The notes beneath the pieces are model-generated. The model searched no databases. It saw nothing but the letters and a program-made list of their open reading frames with translations, and was not told the origin of the DNA. Of a stretch of 64,000 nucleotides of DNA, positions 62,996-64,000 are shown piece after piece. This DNA comes from Flavobacterium filum DSM 17961 (GTDB lineage: Bacteria; Bacteroidota; Bacteroidia; Flavobacteriales; Flavobacteriaceae). Location: assembly GCF_000425465.1 (NCBI RefSeq), contig NZ_AUDM01000012.1:62001-126000 (forward strand), in the 5' to 3' direction. Position numbers and translations under genes: made by a program. How positions within the stretch are numbered: position 1 is the stretch's first letter; every line of letters begins with the position of its first letter.

Positions 62996-64000
62996 TCCAT
63001 TCCGTCAATGGTAACCGATGTTTTTCCTTTTCCTTTAATAAAAGCTAAAATGGCAGTATTGGTCAGTTGGATTTTTTGAAATTCAAAATCTTCAATCGTA
63101 CCATTAACAAATATGCCTTTCATTGGCGAGTAATTTTTTAAATAAGGTAAAATATTTTGTTTCGCTTCATCTAAATTTGGTCGAATGGAATAGCGACAAT
63201 TTTCTTGTATTTTTCGTAAAACATATCCTTGTGCCAGCCAATTTGCAGAACGAATCAAAAAGTTTTTGGTATTCAAAACATAATCAAGTTGGTCAAAATA
63301 AATTTCTTTTGTTTCTGTATTATATTGTGGAAAACCGGATAAATAAACAGTACCGTTGATTGAACCAATCATATCTAAAGCAATAATCATTTTTCCGTCT
63401 TTGTGCCAAATATCAACTTTTGTTACTTTTACTTTTTTATTTCCCTCGCCAAACTCAACTCCTTGAAAATTTTTGGTCATAATTTGTGAAGCATCTTCAT
63501 AGGTTGAAACGGCAATAATGTTTGCTGTAATATGGTCCGGCATTTTAGCTACCGGTTTCAATACAATATTTTTTTTATCAAATTTTTTTTGGGGAGTTTT
63601 TCCAATAATGGTTTCAATAGAACACTTTAAACCCATTTCCATTTTTATCTCTTTATCAGACAAAACAGCATCAGTAACATAGAGTTCATCGGGTACAATT
63701 CTTAACCAAGAAGAGTATTCTTTGCTCATTTCAAATGGAGTTGATAATTTTTCAAGAGCATCTAATACATTGGGCTTAAAATCCAACGAAGACTTTATTG
63801 CTTCATCTATACTTTTTTCAATTTTAGATTTAAATAATCGTGCTGCCGGATTGATTATATAAGTAATAGGAATATTTTTTCCGGCTATTACTACAGTTGG
63901 GCTTTCTGTCCAATCTAACGATTTTAGGGTTGTATTGGTGCGAAGTTGCCAATTGGTTAGTCCAACATCGCTTACAAGTGAAACAACACCATTCAAATTA
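62992..64000 (-). CDS. DUF4403-family protein, C-terminal part
   Basis: The frame is open to the right edge, so the gene continues beyond the window; 335 residues are seen, about two thirds of the family's usual length. The sequence has DUF4403-type segments such as SDVGLTNWQLRTNTTLKSLDW, KIIIALDMIGSINGTVYLSGFP-like MIIALDMIGSINGTVY, and a conserved end PYLKNYSPMKGIFVNGTIEDF. The domain is predicted to be a beta-rich lipid-binding-like fold in the envelope, of unknown function. A lipoprotein or signal sequence would lie outside the window. It converges on the oxidase assembly operon with a four-base overlap and no terminator. Confidence 0.85.
   Translation of the reverse strand, partial: NLNGVVSLVSDVGLTNWQLRTNTTLKSLDWTESPTVVIAGKNIPITYIINPAARLFKSKIEKSIDEAIKSSLDFKPNVLDALEKLSTPFEMSKEYSSWLRIVPDELYVTDAVLSDKEIKMEMGLKCSIETIIGKTPQKKFDKKNIVLKPVAKMPDHITANIIAVSTYEDASQIMTKNFQGVEFGEGNKKVKVTKVDIWHKDGKMIIALDMIGSINGTVYLSGFPQYNTETKEIYFDQLDYVLNTKNFLIRSANWLAQGYVLRKIQENCRYSIRPNLDEAKQNILPYLKNYSPMKGIFVNGTIEDFEFQKIQLTNTAILAFIKGKGKTSVTIDGMD

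Noticed and set aside
1..64000. Search for defence systems, CRISPR arrays, prophage, transposases, rRNA and riboswitches.
   Set aside because: No gene or structure of these classes could be supported; the window is mostly housekeeping and envelope functions.

Overview
The window looks like chromosomal core DNA from a member of the Flavobacteriaceae, most likely Flavobacterium or a close relative. This rests on the low-GC sequence, the near absence of Shine-Dalgarno sequences, promoter boxes of the Bacteroidota form TTTG-N17-19-TAnnTTTG (clearest before rplM, the tRNA-Gln gene, the respiratory operon and a SPOR gene), a complete alternative complex III operon, and sprA, the outer-membrane translocon of type IX secretion and gliding. 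There is no rRNA, prophage, insertion sequence, CRISPR array or recognisable defence island.

Layout. 1-7.9 kb: the 3' end of a TonB-dependent receptor, a Rieske-like lipoprotein, greA with a HIT protein, an orphan histidine kinase, a flavin reductase-like protein, a DUF3127 protein with an SSB-like tail, aat, tag, ald and a VF530/DUF2132 protein. 8-11 kb: rplM-rpsI-rpsB-tsf, read leftward. 11.3-21.3 kb: a LacI-family regulator, a small membrane protein, polA, a membrane metallophosphoesterase, a cysteine-less thioredoxin, a polysaccharide deacetylase and a large DUF2723 membrane protein. 21.5-27.7 kb: tRNA-Gln(UUG), a tandem-domain universal stress protein, rimP-nusA-infB and a SPOR protein. 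27.9-39.2 kb: an eight-gene electron-transport operon, actABCDEF-coxB-coxA. 39.3-45.1 kb: ruvB, queG, an orphan lipoprotein, maeB and ruvA. 45.1-57.7 kb: sprA, gcvH, a VanZ-like gene, two tandem tonB genes, deoC and a remB-like gene. 57.8-63 kb: heme O synthase, two oxidase subunit III-type genes, a subunit IV-like gene, then an assembly cluster of a Sco-like protein without cysteines, a true Sco, DUF420 and a tiny CxxC membrane protein. The window ends inside a DUF4403 gene.

How the parts work together. The 28-39 kb operon and the 58-63 kb cluster together encode a quinol-to-oxygen electron path: alternative complex III oxidises menaquinol, its fused cytochrome c domains carry electrons, and an aa3-type oxidase reduces oxygen. 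The second cluster supplies heme synthesis, the remaining oxidase subunits and copper delivery. SprA, the TonB proteins and the RemB-like protein belong to the cell envelope and gliding machinery.

No wholly new multi-gene system was found. The best leads are smaller. Intrinsic-terminator-like hairpins lie in the leaders of two transcription-factor genes (greA and rimP-nusA-infB). Several redox-fold proteins have lost their active-site residues (a thioredoxin, a Sco and a Rieske-like lipoprotein). A DUF3127 protein ends in an SSB-like tip. Three neighbouring proteins share a TonB-type domain with a Cx10C pair. Short palindromic repeats recur, one of them inside polA.
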